Source: Haliclystus octoradiatus (lineage: Eukaryota; Cnidaria; Staurozoa; Stauromedusae; Haliclystidae). From it: DNA of 64,000 bases. Of the stretch, positions 23,001-38,000 are shown piece by piece. The DNA is taken from NCBI GenBank assembly GCA_916610825.1, contig OU744446.1, positions 4,783,001-4,847,000 on the forward strand. Reading direction: 5' to 3'. Numbering within the stretch: position 1 is the stretch's first letter; every line of letters starts with the position of its first letter. The position numbers and the translations under genes were made by a program. The notes below the pieces were generated by a model. The model was not told the DNA's origin. It worked only from the letters and a program-made list of their open reading frames with translations, and searched no databases.

Positions 23001-26000
23001 CCCATTAAAATTTTGCGCTTTTTCATGATTTTGATATCAGTAGTGTTTGGACCTATTCTTTCTGGCTAGAGCCATTATCAGGATTTTAGATTGCATGCAT
23101 ATTCAAAAATGCGGTTGCTTTTTGTCAATGTTGAAAGTTTTCTAGTGTTTCGTTGTTACGACTTTTCTTTATTTTCTAATGAGTACGGGCAGAGTCAAAT
23201 ACAGTTAAGAATCAAACAAACACAATCCATATCTATTATTAGTACATATAATTCCTACAATTGAAATAATACAAAGTTACTGTAATGTTGATTATAATTG
23301 TCTAAGTCTAAGTGGTTTTGAACGTTACTCCCATACTAATAGGAAACAGCGTGTTATTTATACTAATTTACTACATGATTAAGCATAATCTATAATTACT
23401 TACATTTGATGGTCTCAGCAAAACATTAATATACATTTACATCATTTTCTATAAGGTTACAATTTAAATAGTTTACATCGGCATTTTTCTAATTATACAA
23501 CTTCACGCAGTGCTCTATTTTTAACTACATAACTATGATGTCATGCTTTATTTATGTATTTATTGAACACCTTTAACAATTTATCTAAACAATTATTTCT
23601 TTGGAAATACATCTAATTACTTAATCAAAGCATCTAGTACAGAATGCATGACAACGTCCACAATGTATTTTTAATTCATTTCATATATTTGCAAAAAAAA
23701 TAAACCATAAATGGTAATTTTTTGTACAGGCAAGCAAAGGGAAATTATATAGTAATATAATTTGCACTGATGTGCAGCCTAATGAGAGTGCTTCAAATAG
23801 CAATCTAAATCAATCTTATGTAATTTTGAATTAAAGGTAATTAAGGAGGAAGAAGTCACTACTTCATCCGGTAACTGATTCCATAATGGAATTATGCGAT
23901 AAAAAAAGGAATAAAAAATTGAATTATTTACAGGTATTGAACGTGCAACGAATTGCATAGAATGACCTCTAAGTTTACTTATGTTTCGTTTTATAAAAAT
24001 GTTATCAGGAAAGTCAATTAGATTATTTATAATTTTGTACACCATGCATAAATCAAATTTAATTCTACGGATTTCTAAAGATTCAATTTCAAACTGGGCC
24101 AAACGACTGTGATAACCATTATCTTTTAATTGATTGAGATTGCTATATGTCTGCATCAATTAATGGTTTTTAATGAGAAAAAGACAACTGATGCACTGAC
24201 AACATAACACAATGAATGGCAGTGTTAATACATAGTACACTTGTCCGTAAATCCATTTGAGTCAATGTTAGCCTGTTTTTAATTGTGCCTGTTTCGTTTT
24301 AGTTGGTATGGCAATTTCTAACGTCTGAAGAAGATTACGTCCAGCAGCTCTCAACTTTGGTATCTGTGTTTCTCAAACCATTGCGACTGGCAGCTGAATC
24401 TGGAGCCAATTTCATAAACAGAACAGAGGTTGAACAGCTGTTTCTGAACAGGTAATGCGCAATATGTTGTTTATATACAACTAGCAATTAGTCCCCCTGA
24501 TTGCTGGGTCAATTCAGGCTGGTTTAGTTTCACAGTAACTAAGTTGTTAAGAAAGTGTATTTTAACTATTCCCAGAAATAGGTCAGACTTGGCAACGATT
24601 TTCTGTTTGTCTGGGTTGTATTTATCCAAAATTGTTTAGCAAACATTTGACCAGGAAATAGTTAACAGGGTTCCAGATGTCACTCATCCAATTGCACCTG
24701 AACGGGTTATATACAGATAAATAGATCACTATAGATAGCAGGTTTGCAGAAGATTGATTTTTTGTCAAGAATCAAATCACTTAGTTGTAATTGTAACAAT
24801 ATCCAATCCAAAATTGCCAACAATTCATTCTTTCAAATTTGGACTATCAGAAATTGCTAAAATGGATTTCAGGTTACAGTTAATTTCACTCAACTAAATC
24901 GCTTTTGAGCATGATTGATGCACTGTAATTCAAACCATTTTCAAACTTGATGACTCTTAAAAGCGATACTCTATTACTCTCAAAGAATAATTTAGATTCA
25001 ACTGTACATGTTAGTTTTGTGTGTCGTTGTTGAATTTTCAATGATTTTTATTGCTTTGTTTTGTAGTGAGGTCTTGCTTCTGATGCATGAAATGTTTCTG
25101 AAAGGCCTCAAAGGACGATTGGAATATTGGCCTCTTGTTCAATTAGGTGTGGTATTAATTATGATTATATCTAACTGTTGTTAAATCTTATCTACATAAT
25201 TATTTGACCTTGGTCTGTCTCCTTGCGGCCTTGCCAGAGACAGGCTGTCACAAAGTGCGGGAAACTGAGAACCTGGTTCCTTTGGAGGCCCGCACAAATT
25301 CAGAAGGTTTTCGATTATTAATTTCTGTTCTTATTTGATGTTACAATTTTTAGATTGCAACCTTATTTTTAATTGAAATGCATGTCATTTAGCTTCAGAC
25401 TGAATTTTATTAGGCTACTCTTGTTGTTTTTTTAATAATTTGGAAACTTGATTGAATCGGGAGGTTTTCAATGCAACATTCTGGTTCCTGGGAGTCTAAA
25501 AACCTTTATGATACCCTGGTCAGAAATATATGCGGTTTGATAACATCCTACAACGTATAATAACAAATTTTTACCTGGTCTAAATCGTTTCAAGATTTCA
25601 AGTTGCTGTTTATTATTTCAGCAATGATCGGAATTTGTAATGCAGGCTACCTCTACCTAGACCAGGGTCGTTTTTGTTTAACATTTACCATACTCTTGCA
25701 ACGTTTTCTTACCTTCCATTTGAAATGAGAGGGATGGGATGTGTGGAGATTACCACTTGAACATGTTATCAAGGTCAGATGAAATCTTTCTCCTTCCGAG
25801 ATTCCAATTTTTCCTTCCAAACTTCTTCGAGTGAGTATTTTTATTTTACGGTTGTTGTCATAAAAATACAGATATGATTATATGATATATTATGATATAT
25901 TATATTATTTGGGGAACATTTTTATCATGAGAATAAATCTACTACTGTATTAAAAGAAAAGACTGAAAAAATAGATACACATTTAAAATAAAATGGTATG

Positions 26001-29000
26001 AAATGAATAATTGAGAAAATTATATCAAACTTTGTTAATTTTTCATTATGATTTAATTAAAACAGTTTATTATATATTATTATTATATGATTAATTACAA
26101 ATATTACTTTATTAAATCTTTTTATTTATCAAAGCAACCGCGCATTTCATAAAACTCGGTTGTTGTTCAAAATTTACACAATTCATCATTTGTCCGCCTA
26201 TTGTTTAGTTGATTACGTCATATTACATCTCACCTCTCCTAAGCGGACACCTGTCTTATCCGGACAAAAGCCCTCAGCCTGTTGGGTGTCCGGCTACGAC
26301 AGGTTTGACTGTATAATGAAAACTACACAGGTTTACTATTCTGTCTAAGAAAAGAAAGCAATTAATTTTTCTTCTGATTCAAAAAACTTGAATACTTTAC
26401 AACTATTTCTTCCCATTAGATTCTGAATTTATGCCAGCCTTACTGGACTCTCAGTCCCAGAATTCCCCATGTTATCGAACCCTGTATGTAATAACAAGGC
26501 GAGAAAATGTTATTATAGAGAGATACCTGGATAGGAAATCATATGATGGATCAGAACAAAAAAGCAAATCACACAATCCCTATTCTATTGTAAATTAATT
26601 GGTTCTATAGTGTATGCCCTTAACCTTTAAATATTCAGTTAAAACCAATTAACTAATGAAATGTATCATTTTCTTTTGAATCTAAATAGATGATTTTTTC
26701 CAAGCAATGTTATCAATGATGTCATTGTATCATGATTACGTCCGTAACCATCCCCAGGCATTGCAGGTATAATAAATTCAATATTATAGTTGTACTAAGT
26801 TTCCAAGTTGTAATTACTACTATACTGAAGATATATTTGAATTGAGAGCTATTTCTAGCTAAACTTTCTTCGGACTTCTCATTTTTGGTAAATGCGTTGT
26901 AAGGTGATAAGCATGACTTTAAATATAATTGATAGAAACAATACTATGTGAAATTGTAAATGAATACATCAATTTACCAAATTTAGTCAAATAATTGTTT
27001 TATTATCGTTACGGTAGTACCGTATACATTTGTTTTAAAAACGTGTACATCTACCTGATCGTTATTCAGATTTTTTGATTTAGAAATCTTGGGGGGATTT
27101 TAGTGTAAATAATAGAACTATTAGGCATCCTGGAATCCTAGATTCTGGAAGGCTAGAGCCAATTCAGAAGAAAATTGGAATTTTCAATGATTTATTGTTC
27201 AAACATCAACAAACAAATTCTGAAGAAAATGTTGATATGCCTCTAGGATTTTCCAGGGCTGAACATTTTGTTGGACCCTGCATGTGGGGTCATACCGCTA
27301 TTACATACACTTTCCTCCCTGTGTTTATCAATAGGAGACTAACAAAATGTAAATAAGATATAGGCTAATTATATTTTTAATAATGAAACGTAAACAACAC
27401 TTATGAATCATATTGCAAATCATTATAGTCTACTTCCAATAACCATGTAATGCCCATTATGTTTCTTCAATGTTGATACTGCATTATTTGCGCTCTCTTG
27501 CTTTGTATGTTATTGCTAAGAAAACAATGGAGTTTTATTGAATTTTGATTATTTCTATCTATTGAATTATATCCAGGTACGGCGATGTCTAATCAAAATA
27601 TTTTCAGATTTTTCCATTTAACTGTATTGTATCAACCAACCAATTCCAGGCAAATTGTTGTCGGTTTTAAATGTCTTTATCCTGAATTATTTTTCAGATA
27701 CTAGCAACTTGTAAACAGCGACCAAAATTTCGTAAGCTACTGAATTGGTATGAAAAGAAACCAGATTGTCATGGTCAAACGCTTGAGCAATTGTTACATC
27801 ATCCAGTGCAACTGGTGAGTACACTTTCCATCAATATCATTTTTGCTAAATTAGTTTTGTGAGGCGAATTTTTCAAAGCTCCAGGGATCCTTGGGGTCGC
27901 CCCCACAGGGAAGCCGCTGTCACATTCATAATTGTTACTAATAGCTTCAAGTTTACGCAATCATCAGACAAATAAACTAAAAGGTTAGTTTTATTTGTTA
28001 GCTTATTTTTCTGATGATTGCGTATGCGTAAGCATGAAACTATTAGTAACAATTGTGAATGTGTAGTCTTTGACTCCTTCTATTATATTTAGCTCAGTAA
28101 AATGCTGACATTGAGCACTATTTTTTTTTGCTATTAGATTATATCTAATAATAATATTGACTGGCTCCAAGTCCCGCTTACTTTGATGTGCCGAGATTTG
28201 ATGGTTGGTAAGCGGGACTTGTGTCCTTTGTCAAGTGTTGGGCAGGATTCTGCCCAACGCTAGCTTGTTTGATCTCATTGTTTTCATAAATTTTTACGTC
28301 TTCAAAATATGAAATAATCGGGGGTTCACATGGCGTCAAGTTATGGATAAAACATCTACCTTTAAAGAGCTTATACAATTTCTTTTCAATGACCCCCTGG
28401 ACAACTTCAAAATATTTTACGTCATCTCGCATGGTTTGATGGGTTTCTTTTGTCTTGGAAAACAATAGAATGTGAAAAGGACAGAAGTCTCACTTACCAA
28501 CATATCATAATCGTCATAAACATAAGTGAGACTTGGAGCAAGTCAAATAATAATAGCACACTTATATAAACTTTTACGTGACTAACTCAAATAAGTTAAT
28601 GTTTTTGAAACTCCTGATCAAATTGGAAATTTTCAATAATGATATCAACTACATGTAATTCCTACAATTGAAATAATACAAAGTTACTGTAATGTTGATT
28701 ATAATTGTCTAAGTCTAAGTGGTTTTGAACGTTACTCCCATACTAATAGGAAACAGCGTGTTATTTATACTAATTTACTACATGATTAAGCATAATCTAT
28801 AATTACTTACATTTGATGGTCTCAGCAAAACATTAATATACATTTACATCATTTTCTATAAGTATACAATTTAAATAGTTTACATCGGCATTTTTCTAAT
28901 TATACAACTTCACGCAGTGCTCTATTTGTAACTTAATAACTATGATGTCATGCTTTATTTATGTATTTATTGAACACCTTCAACAATTTATCTAAACAAT

Positions 29001-32000
29001 TATTTCTATGGAAATACATCTAATTACTTAATCAAAGCATCTAGTACAGAATGCATGACAACGTCCACAATGTATTTTTATTTCATTTCATATATTTGCA
29101 AAAAAAATAAACCATAAATGGTAATTTTTTGTACAGGCAAGCAAAGGGAAATTATATAGTAATATAATTTGCACTGATGTGCAGCCTAATGAATTATCAA
29201 AATTGATTTTGATCTGTGGTGAATGGTGATTTGGTGTCATAGCTCTAAACCAATCAAATTGATCCAATCATTTTCGTTATTATACAAAAAGCTATGTAGC
29301 ACCAATTGCTTGGTATAGTCAAGCATGCTATACCAACCGCCACCTGTTTATAGTGGTCAATCTTGTTATGTTTAAAATAGTATTTTATATTGGATCAACC
29401 CTGTATGTTAAGGCCACCTGCATATAGTGGTCAACTTAACTACCTCTCATAACTGGCTGTTATATACAGGTTTCACCGTAGTCACTTTGATTATTAAACT
29501 AGATGTTTTCACATTTGTTTATCTACAGATCAGCACATACATTCGCTCAGTTCATGATATTTTGTCTGTTACCCCACCTGAACATCCAGAAAAAAAGACT
29601 TTGGAGAAGGTTCTGGAAAAGTTAGAAGATGTTCATTTAGTAAGTGTTGGTGCAGTGACCTTTTTGTTGTTTTAAGAATATTATGTTTGTTCTACGTCTG
29701 ATTCATTTTGTTTTTAAGAGAAGATGTCTTGTTTTGAGCAAAAAGTGATTGCTCATGGTCCAATTGCATTTTTCTCACATTTTTCTAACATTCAGATTGT
29801 TAGTATCTAATCCGATCAGGGATGCGAATCGAATACCGATCAATCGAGTATCAATAAAATATTGATTATTCAAATTTCGAACAGTAAATTGAAGTATACG
29901 ATTACCGGTATTTGAATTAATTTCAAATATACATGATTCCAAATATAAGGATAAACTTTTCTTTAAAATCAAATGCTCTTCTCGCCAATATAAAATATGA
30001 AACAAACACACAACAAATATTTCAAAGCGACTTCTTTTGTGTGTTTGCATGGTTTATGGGACCCCCTAATTACCATAACAAAGGAAACATCAAGTCACAC
30101 ACCATTTGTTCTATTTCAGGCTCTGTTTCAATGACAATTAATTGATCGAATCGTATCCAATGCCGACCCCTAGTCATCACTGTCTACAGATGGCCATTGT
30201 ATAATAGAGTTGACCTTTATAGCAGACTTGATTGTTTTATTAATTCAAATCTTTTCAGAGCTTAAATGAACATCTTTGTGATGGAGAAAGTCGGCGTCAC
30301 ACTCTTGATATCGAAAGAACGATTGATGGTGGTTGTGATGTTTTACTTGACCCAGAACAGAAATTCATTCGTCACGGTAAGATTAATCAGTAATAAAGTA
30401 CAATCGTTATTATTTTGATAAGCAAGACAAACTTCACAGTATTATGCTTTGCATTAGGTATTTTAAGGCAACTTGGAATAAAAGCTGAAAGTGATGGTCA
30501 ACGTCGAGAAAAAACAAGGCATTGCTTTCTATTTAGTAAACATTTTATTGTCACTTCTCGCACCAATGATGGCTCGTTAAGACTAGCAAAGGTAAGGGAA
30601 TAACATGTCTGAAATGTATTATTTTCTGCATTGCATCTTCAAATGTTCAATGTAACATCAATCTAAAGGATTTGTAGACACCGAGACAAGAACTGACAAG
30701 ATTTATAGAACAACCTTTTTTTTCAAAGGACAGCAATGCGTTGAAGTTTTTATCCTGTCTAGATATTCGATATAAATAAATAAATAACCACAGGAATTCA
30801 GAATTTATCAACTAAATAATCCAAGCAACTTTGAACTGTTTTGAGTAGAGTGATAAATGTGTGGTCAGTCTCAGACATGTTGCTTATTTCCTTTTGTGAT
30901 ATGAAGTTACCAACACGTGTATGTAACAGCTGTCTCAGCTAAAAAAAATAGCACTACCTTATCCTGCTATTTGAGTAAGAACTGGATATTTTCATCACAA
31001 TTTGAAGCTATTTCATTCACAATGTTACATGATAAAATCTGTCTGTTCCTCTTCTTAGAGACAAACAATATTCTGTGTTCCTGCATCAGAATACGGATAA
31101 GAATCAAGTGAAAATTAGAACCTAATGCTGACGTCAATTATACCAAAACTTCATTATTCCTCATAATAATATATTATTCTACTTTAATCAGTGTAGCACT
31201 TCTTTGCAGCCTGATAAGTGCAATTTTAAAATAAATACAATGAAGCCCAAGCTGTTTACACTGTAGATAATGTCGAAGCTTACTATGTGATTAGAAGAAA
31301 AGGAATTAGAAAGACAACAAACTATAAAATATATTCCATTCTTATCAGGAATGTGGTATTGTACCTTTGATGAAAGCGGTATTGATTGAAGACGGAGAAG
31401 ATGAAGGTTGGTATATACAGTAGAAACCGTTTATAACGTCACCTTGTATAACAGATCATTGTTTATAACGTACTAATTCTTTGTTCCCGGCAAATTTTAG
31501 TAGGTTTTCTCTTAATAATTATCGGTTATAGCGTCACCGTTTATAATGGATTATCTCTTATAACGTCACCCATTTTATTCCCGTGAACTAATAAAATTGT
31601 TTTTACCGTCTTATTTTACAAAAATCTTTTGTTTTCATTATCGAATACAAACAATATAGTAATTTTTCAACAATAAGAATGTATTTTGGATGCGATGGAA
31701 CGTATAAAATGTCACACTTTGCTCTGTGAGTTATTTGAACATGCAATATCAAATAAAACAGTGAAGTTTTTTAGCATTTGAAAGGAAAACATTTGTGTCA
31801 CTGTTTTTATAACATTGAATCTATAGTCAAATAAAATTTAAAGCAACATCATGAACAACAAAACAAATCAAAGCTGATCATTTGCCATAATAATAATAAA
31901 AACCATAATTATACGTCCATTTAAAAGTAAATTGAATACTAATAATCCGTTTTAACAGAAACCATTTTGAAAACTATTCCACTTCTTTAGTGTTGTTTAA

Positions 32001-35000
32001 CTCAATAAATAACAAATCAGATGAACAACATAAATTGCTGTTTATAATGAAGCTAAGTTGTTGTTTTCGATCTCACTTCTTTCCAAAACAATTGAAAAAA
32101 GTAACCGCATGGTTTTTGTTGTGCTACTGCGCATGCGTCATCAGAACGAATAATGAGGCCAAGTCATTTTCTATTGTTCTATTGTTATGACGAAATGTCG
32201 GCTATAACGGCACATCGCCTATAACGTACTTTTTCAGATTCCCCAGGGTTGCCACTATAAACGGTTTCTACTGTAATTGTATTTTAATGTGTTACTTTTA
32301 TTATGCTCCATTAAACCCAAGTGAGTTTGTTTAGATTTTCTTATTTTTAAAAATATTTTCCCTTGCGCTTTTTTTGCAAGACTTAGAAAATAAGTTATAC
32401 AGTCAAACCTGTTATAACGGTCACTCTTGGTATGTCTGAAATAGTACTTTCTATTGAATCAAACCTGTATATAAAGGCCACCTGTCTATAATGGTCAATA
32501 TATCTACCTCTCGTACCTGGCTGTTATATACAGGTTTCACTGTACAATCAAGCCTGTTATAACGACCAGGCCCGGATAGAGGGGGGTCTCGTCTGTCAAT
32601 TGACAAACGTTCCTTTTCTCTCAATGACGTAATCATGACGTAATCTGGTTTTCTGCATATCTTGATAAATAATAATCATGTCTATAAAGTAGGGCCTTTT
32701 TTAATTGAATGATCATAGCAAATGTCATCGCTCCCTATACTTATTCAATTGAACAGCTTGCATCAATCAAATGATCTCAGTCCACTGTGATTGGGTAACG
32801 ATCAGAGGCTTTAACAATTGACCTTACCTACTTTGATAACAATTGACATGATTTCTGTTTGGCACCTGATTGGTTAAAGATTGAAATTTTGATTCTCTTC
32901 GATAACAATTGACAAACTTTGTAACAATCATGACATAGAAAATGTCAAACTGCAGATTGAGGCAGGTATTTGATTGAAAGAAACTCAAGCCTGTCCTTGC
33001 GTTACGCAATATGATTGGTTCTTAAACAATTGACAAACTACTTAAATCTTGGGCAGATTTGACAGAGAGATAATCTGAACAAGGGCACATGATCGTTAAT
33101 GAAATTCAAAAACAACGAGCGGTAAACTTACTTGTTTTGACACACGGTCATTTTGTTGGCGTGCAGTCAGGAGCCATGACTGCTGTTTTGAACACTTACT
33201 CACTTAGTATACAGTATATTCGAACATTTAAGCTTTTATCTGAGCTTTGATACGTGGTGGAGGATTATCATAGAAGGACGTCAGACGACAAACGTTATTT
33301 TATCTGCAGTTTTGGCCAAATCGTAAAATCGATTCAAGTTGTCATTTTCCCATATATATGTCCTCGAAAATATGGAATTACCAATGCGACTGTTAACTTT
33401 GTGAAACAAAAATAATTGGTATCTCGCTATTCATTTACATTATTGGTTTGCTTTACAAGTTTATCGCAGCTCAATGAATTGTTTACTAAGGTACACTTTT
33501 TTTCTCTGGATGATTAATTATGACTGATATCCAGATTTAGCAAACTCAAAACTGGGTAATCATTAATTGAGAAAGAGATGTTGGCTTCTTTCCTAGATTA
33601 TGAGCCTACTGTATCAATACGAGATGAATATGATCACTGCTCAAATGATCTGTTTTGATTTTGATTTATTGGATTGTGGAGAACCGTAGAACTGATTCCA
33701 GCCGCGATTAGCTACGATTAGTTGTCAAAGATCAGAAGCGACATCAGTGCTGTTTGTTGATGATTAATTTAACAAGCTAAATATAATATTTAATTTATAT
33801 TTTATCACTATGCTTTTAAATTTGATTGAACAACGTACATAACTTATATTTACAATTTCGCCAAGATAGATTTCAGTTTACACGCAGGCTAATATTGCCT
33901 TGATTTGGTAATTTAATGTAACGGTATCAAATTTAGAAATAGAAACAATAAAATATTCCCTGTTTAGTAAACAAAATAAATGATGAAGGGAGTTGCTGGT
34001 GCCGGGGGACTGTTAAATGACTATTTATTTCCTCTTCCTGGCCCATTGCAGTAGGGGGGTTTCGTCCCCTAATATGGGTGTGGCGATTTGATTACATCAT
34101 TTTGACAGGGGTATTCAAAATCCTGTATCCGGGCCTGATAACAACCACCTTTCTATAGTGGTATGTCTAGAATAGTATTTTCTAATGAATCAACCCTGTT
34201 TATAAAGGTCGCCTCCTGTCCATAGTGGTCAATTTATCTACTTTTCATGACTGGCTGTTATATACAGATTCCACTGTGCTTCTTCTTTTTTAGATAAGTG
34301 ATTGTATCTTTTATACTCTATGACAACTGTTTGAATACAAGGCATAGTCACATAATCAATGTTGAGACAAAGCTTGAAGTTTTACGCAAGCATCAACCAC
34401 TTCCACAAATCCCATTTTAGACTTTGTTGAAATTTTGTTGAAACTTTGTTCCTTTTGGTATTTGAAAAAAAGAATCATATGAAATTAAAAATTAAACAGT
34501 TTGTGTAGTGTCAAATCTTCTTTTCCATTTATACACCTATCTAACATTCAGTCGAAGTGTTTACTCGTTAAGTTCCAATCACTACATGAAGGCGGTCAAA
34601 CTGTTATTGCATTGTTCGATGCTTATTTTCTTTCTTTGATATATAGGAATGTCAGTGTTTGGTCGAGCTGTTGCCTTTACCTTACAAGTTAACTCAAGAG
34701 ATCAGAGTTTTTCTGTGACATTGTTATCAGCCAGAGCAGCTGATAAAGCAGTTTGGACATCAGACATCACACAGGTAAATAGGCAAATTCTGTGCACTTA
34801 TTCAATCCTTCCAAGTATTTATATGGTGAACTTGAATTTTGAAGAAATACAGTAATTATTTAGCTACTATTACCCATATCTATATCTGCATAATATATCA
34901 TTACATCTGCACTGCGTACTTTCACTGCACTGCACTATTATGTGTGTACAGCCCAAATTAGCCTAGCAACGCGAAGGCCTTATTGCTAGTACAGTTGAAT

Positions 35001-38000
35001 CCGGCAATAACAGTACGCTAGGAAGACAAACCACTTTACAGGTTTTGGCAGAATCTGTTGTTGGCTAGCGGTAAATATTTAACAAAGTTTGACTGTAAAT
35101 TACTCATTCCTGGATTTTTTTTGGCTTACTGTTATTCACAGAATACCGTTAAATCCGTAACCGTTATTGACGGATTTTACTGTAATTCTATATTATAAAC
35201 AACATGAGCAAGAGAGATTCTGATTTGAACATAAAGTAAGAAACGTTTAATCATCTGTCTTTTTCAGTGTATCTATAATTTGTCACTGGAATGTGTTGGA
35301 TCTGATACTGGCAGTGACTTTAGTCAAGGGGATTCCCTAGAAAGAGATCTTGTACTACAACGTCCATTGTCAATTCCAGAGGAACCGACTGAAGATGATT
35401 CTGTTGTTACTCCCACGTCTTTATCTACTCCTTCTCGATTTATATTTGATGCACAGAAAATTAAACCAATTAGGTGAGTAAGTATTAAACTTGTTTTGAA
35501 AACACTTTGTGCGTGTGGCCCAATGTTGGATCCCTCGTTGATGCACAGATGTTATTTATTTTATTTGTTTGTAAAATTGTTATTTCGTTTCCGAAATTAA
35601 CAAGCACTTAGGTTACTATCAGTTATCATTTGTAATTAACTGAAAATCTAAAAACATATTAAAAACAAATAATGTAATGTAAACATTCAAAAAAGATAGT
35701 TGATTGTCCATTTATTGATATCTTACATCATGGGATGCACGGTCAAAAGAGTTCAGGCATAAGCACAATGAGTTGATGTATATTGTAGTCTTTGATGAAA
35801 TGTAATTAAATCATACTAGTTTTATTATCACAAACAATATTGGCTACAAGCATGTTAATAGATTCAGGCTATGAGGAGGTAATATCTTTTCATAATGTTT
35901 TGTATCGTGAATTGTCTTATTTACAAGTTTCTTTGTCAGCTATGTCTGACTGTGATTCGTAGGGTTCTTTGTGTAGCAAATATGTTGAGCAAAAGAGGGA
36001 CGTGATAATTTACAACAGTATTGAACGATATGAGGGATCATACATGCACAGGAAAGGATTTTTTGAAAACCTATCAGATATTTATATTTTATAAATTAAG
36101 TATAAACACTTTGTTGTACAATATGGGCTATATACAGTGATACACACTCAGGTTGTTATGTGGCACTGAAATGCTTCAAAAATCACTCGCCGCAACAGGT
36201 CTTGATTTTTTTACACCTTCTTTGTGCCTCATGACGTAACACTTATCTTATCTTTTCGCTGTGAAATATTTGTTGTGTGTTTATTTCATATTTATATTGC
36301 TTGCACAGAAAGTATTTAATATTTGCATATTACCATACCTAACTCGTTGCCGTTGTATAAATGGCACGGATGTAAAAGATAACAATTGCAAATTGGTGTA
36401 CATATTTGTCAACAGATGTCAAACTTTTTCCCTTATTAATTTATTTTCAATTTACATTTAGCGAGGATCCACGACTAAAAGAAGATGCAGATGACATTAA
36501 ATACAGCAAAAATGTTGGTGTGTGCAATCTACCACAGGTGTGTATAACTATGTAGAAAGTTTATCAGGCAATTGAATAGCGTATTAGGTAGGGGAGAGCG
36601 GGGTGAAATGGAACGGGGGTGAATCGGAATACACAACTTCTAAAGACTCAAAAATTACAAAATTGCAGCAGAACATTGTTCTTATATAGTATAAACATTG
36701 TGTAAAGTTTCATTTCGATACATAAAGTAAATAAAATGTTATAGGCCTTTGAAAATTTGTACGCGCGATGCAAGTCATTCGCTTTTCACATCGCGTTTGA
36801 TTTTATTTTCATTTCTTCACGCATCAGGTGTTATTGCATACCATTGTGTAGAGAATTTCCGTGTTATGACGTAGGCAGTTGTCATTTTTGTCTTTTCCAA
36901 CAAACTTTCTAGTAAATAGTGTTTATGTTGCAAGATTCACGATGGGGTTGAATGGAACACGGCGGGAAACATTTCAATCACAGTCTGGCTTCACACTGCT
37001 TTGCTTTGTTGTTGCTCCGCCTTTGATTTCACACCAAGAAGAAATCATTCAAATTAATCCATTAAATTGGTTCAATTGCCTCTTTTCATTAGTAAATAGC
37101 CTTGTATTATTTCTATGAACCATTGATCTTTTTGTTGTTTAATTTTCAACGTAAAATTAATGAGTTTGCATTGTCTTGTTTTGACTTATTATTTCCTTCG
37201 TGAATCAATGTGAATTATAATGTAAACAAAACATCTGCATGAGCGGTTTCTTTGAATTTGACACCTTCGGAAGGAAAGCGACTTTGTCGAAGGCTGCATG
37301 AAATTAAATGTTGTTTTATTCATATTATATTGGTTAAATCTAATTAAAACCCATTTGAATGATTAACCTTACTCATATTCTCTCAATTATAACTGAAATT
37401 TGAAAAATTATACTAGTACGGGAAAATGTTATCGTGTTTTACGGAGACGCATTTTTTTGAATGGAAAATTATAATCTTATAAATTTATATTTGGAAGTAA
37501 GTTTCTTTATCTATCTAATTTATTATTGTTGATATCAATTTTTAAAGGCTCAATAGCTATGATACTCAATTTATTTGAACAAATTCGATGAAATAATGGT
37601 AAATTTGTGGTCATTCCGTTTCACCCCACATTTTCGCAAAATCGCGGTTTTGAAAAAATGTCATTCTTCCTTTAAACATTGTTTCAACTTTGATTTGACA
37701 ATATTCAGGTATTTTGCATTATAAACTTCAGACAATTTCCTACAAATCGATACCAAAATTGTGAGTTTTGCGTGAGCCGTTTTGGAGCAATAATTTTTTT
37801 AAGAAAATTTGTTCCAATTCACCCCGCTCTCCCCTACCACTCTGCCTCCTCCTGTTGTTTGCTCGTTAGTTCGAGTAGGGAGGTCAGACTTATCATTTGC
37901 TGGTGTATCATTCTCACTACTTTCAATAGATACATCTCCTAGTACGTCAGTCTTTAAAGTGTCTGTTTTCGTTGAATCAGGAGATCCATCTGATGGAGCT

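Noticed and set aside
36879-37118. Frame inside the GGTAGGGG-ended element as a transposase
   Set aside because: Sequence resembles no transposase and lacks a conserved acidic triad.
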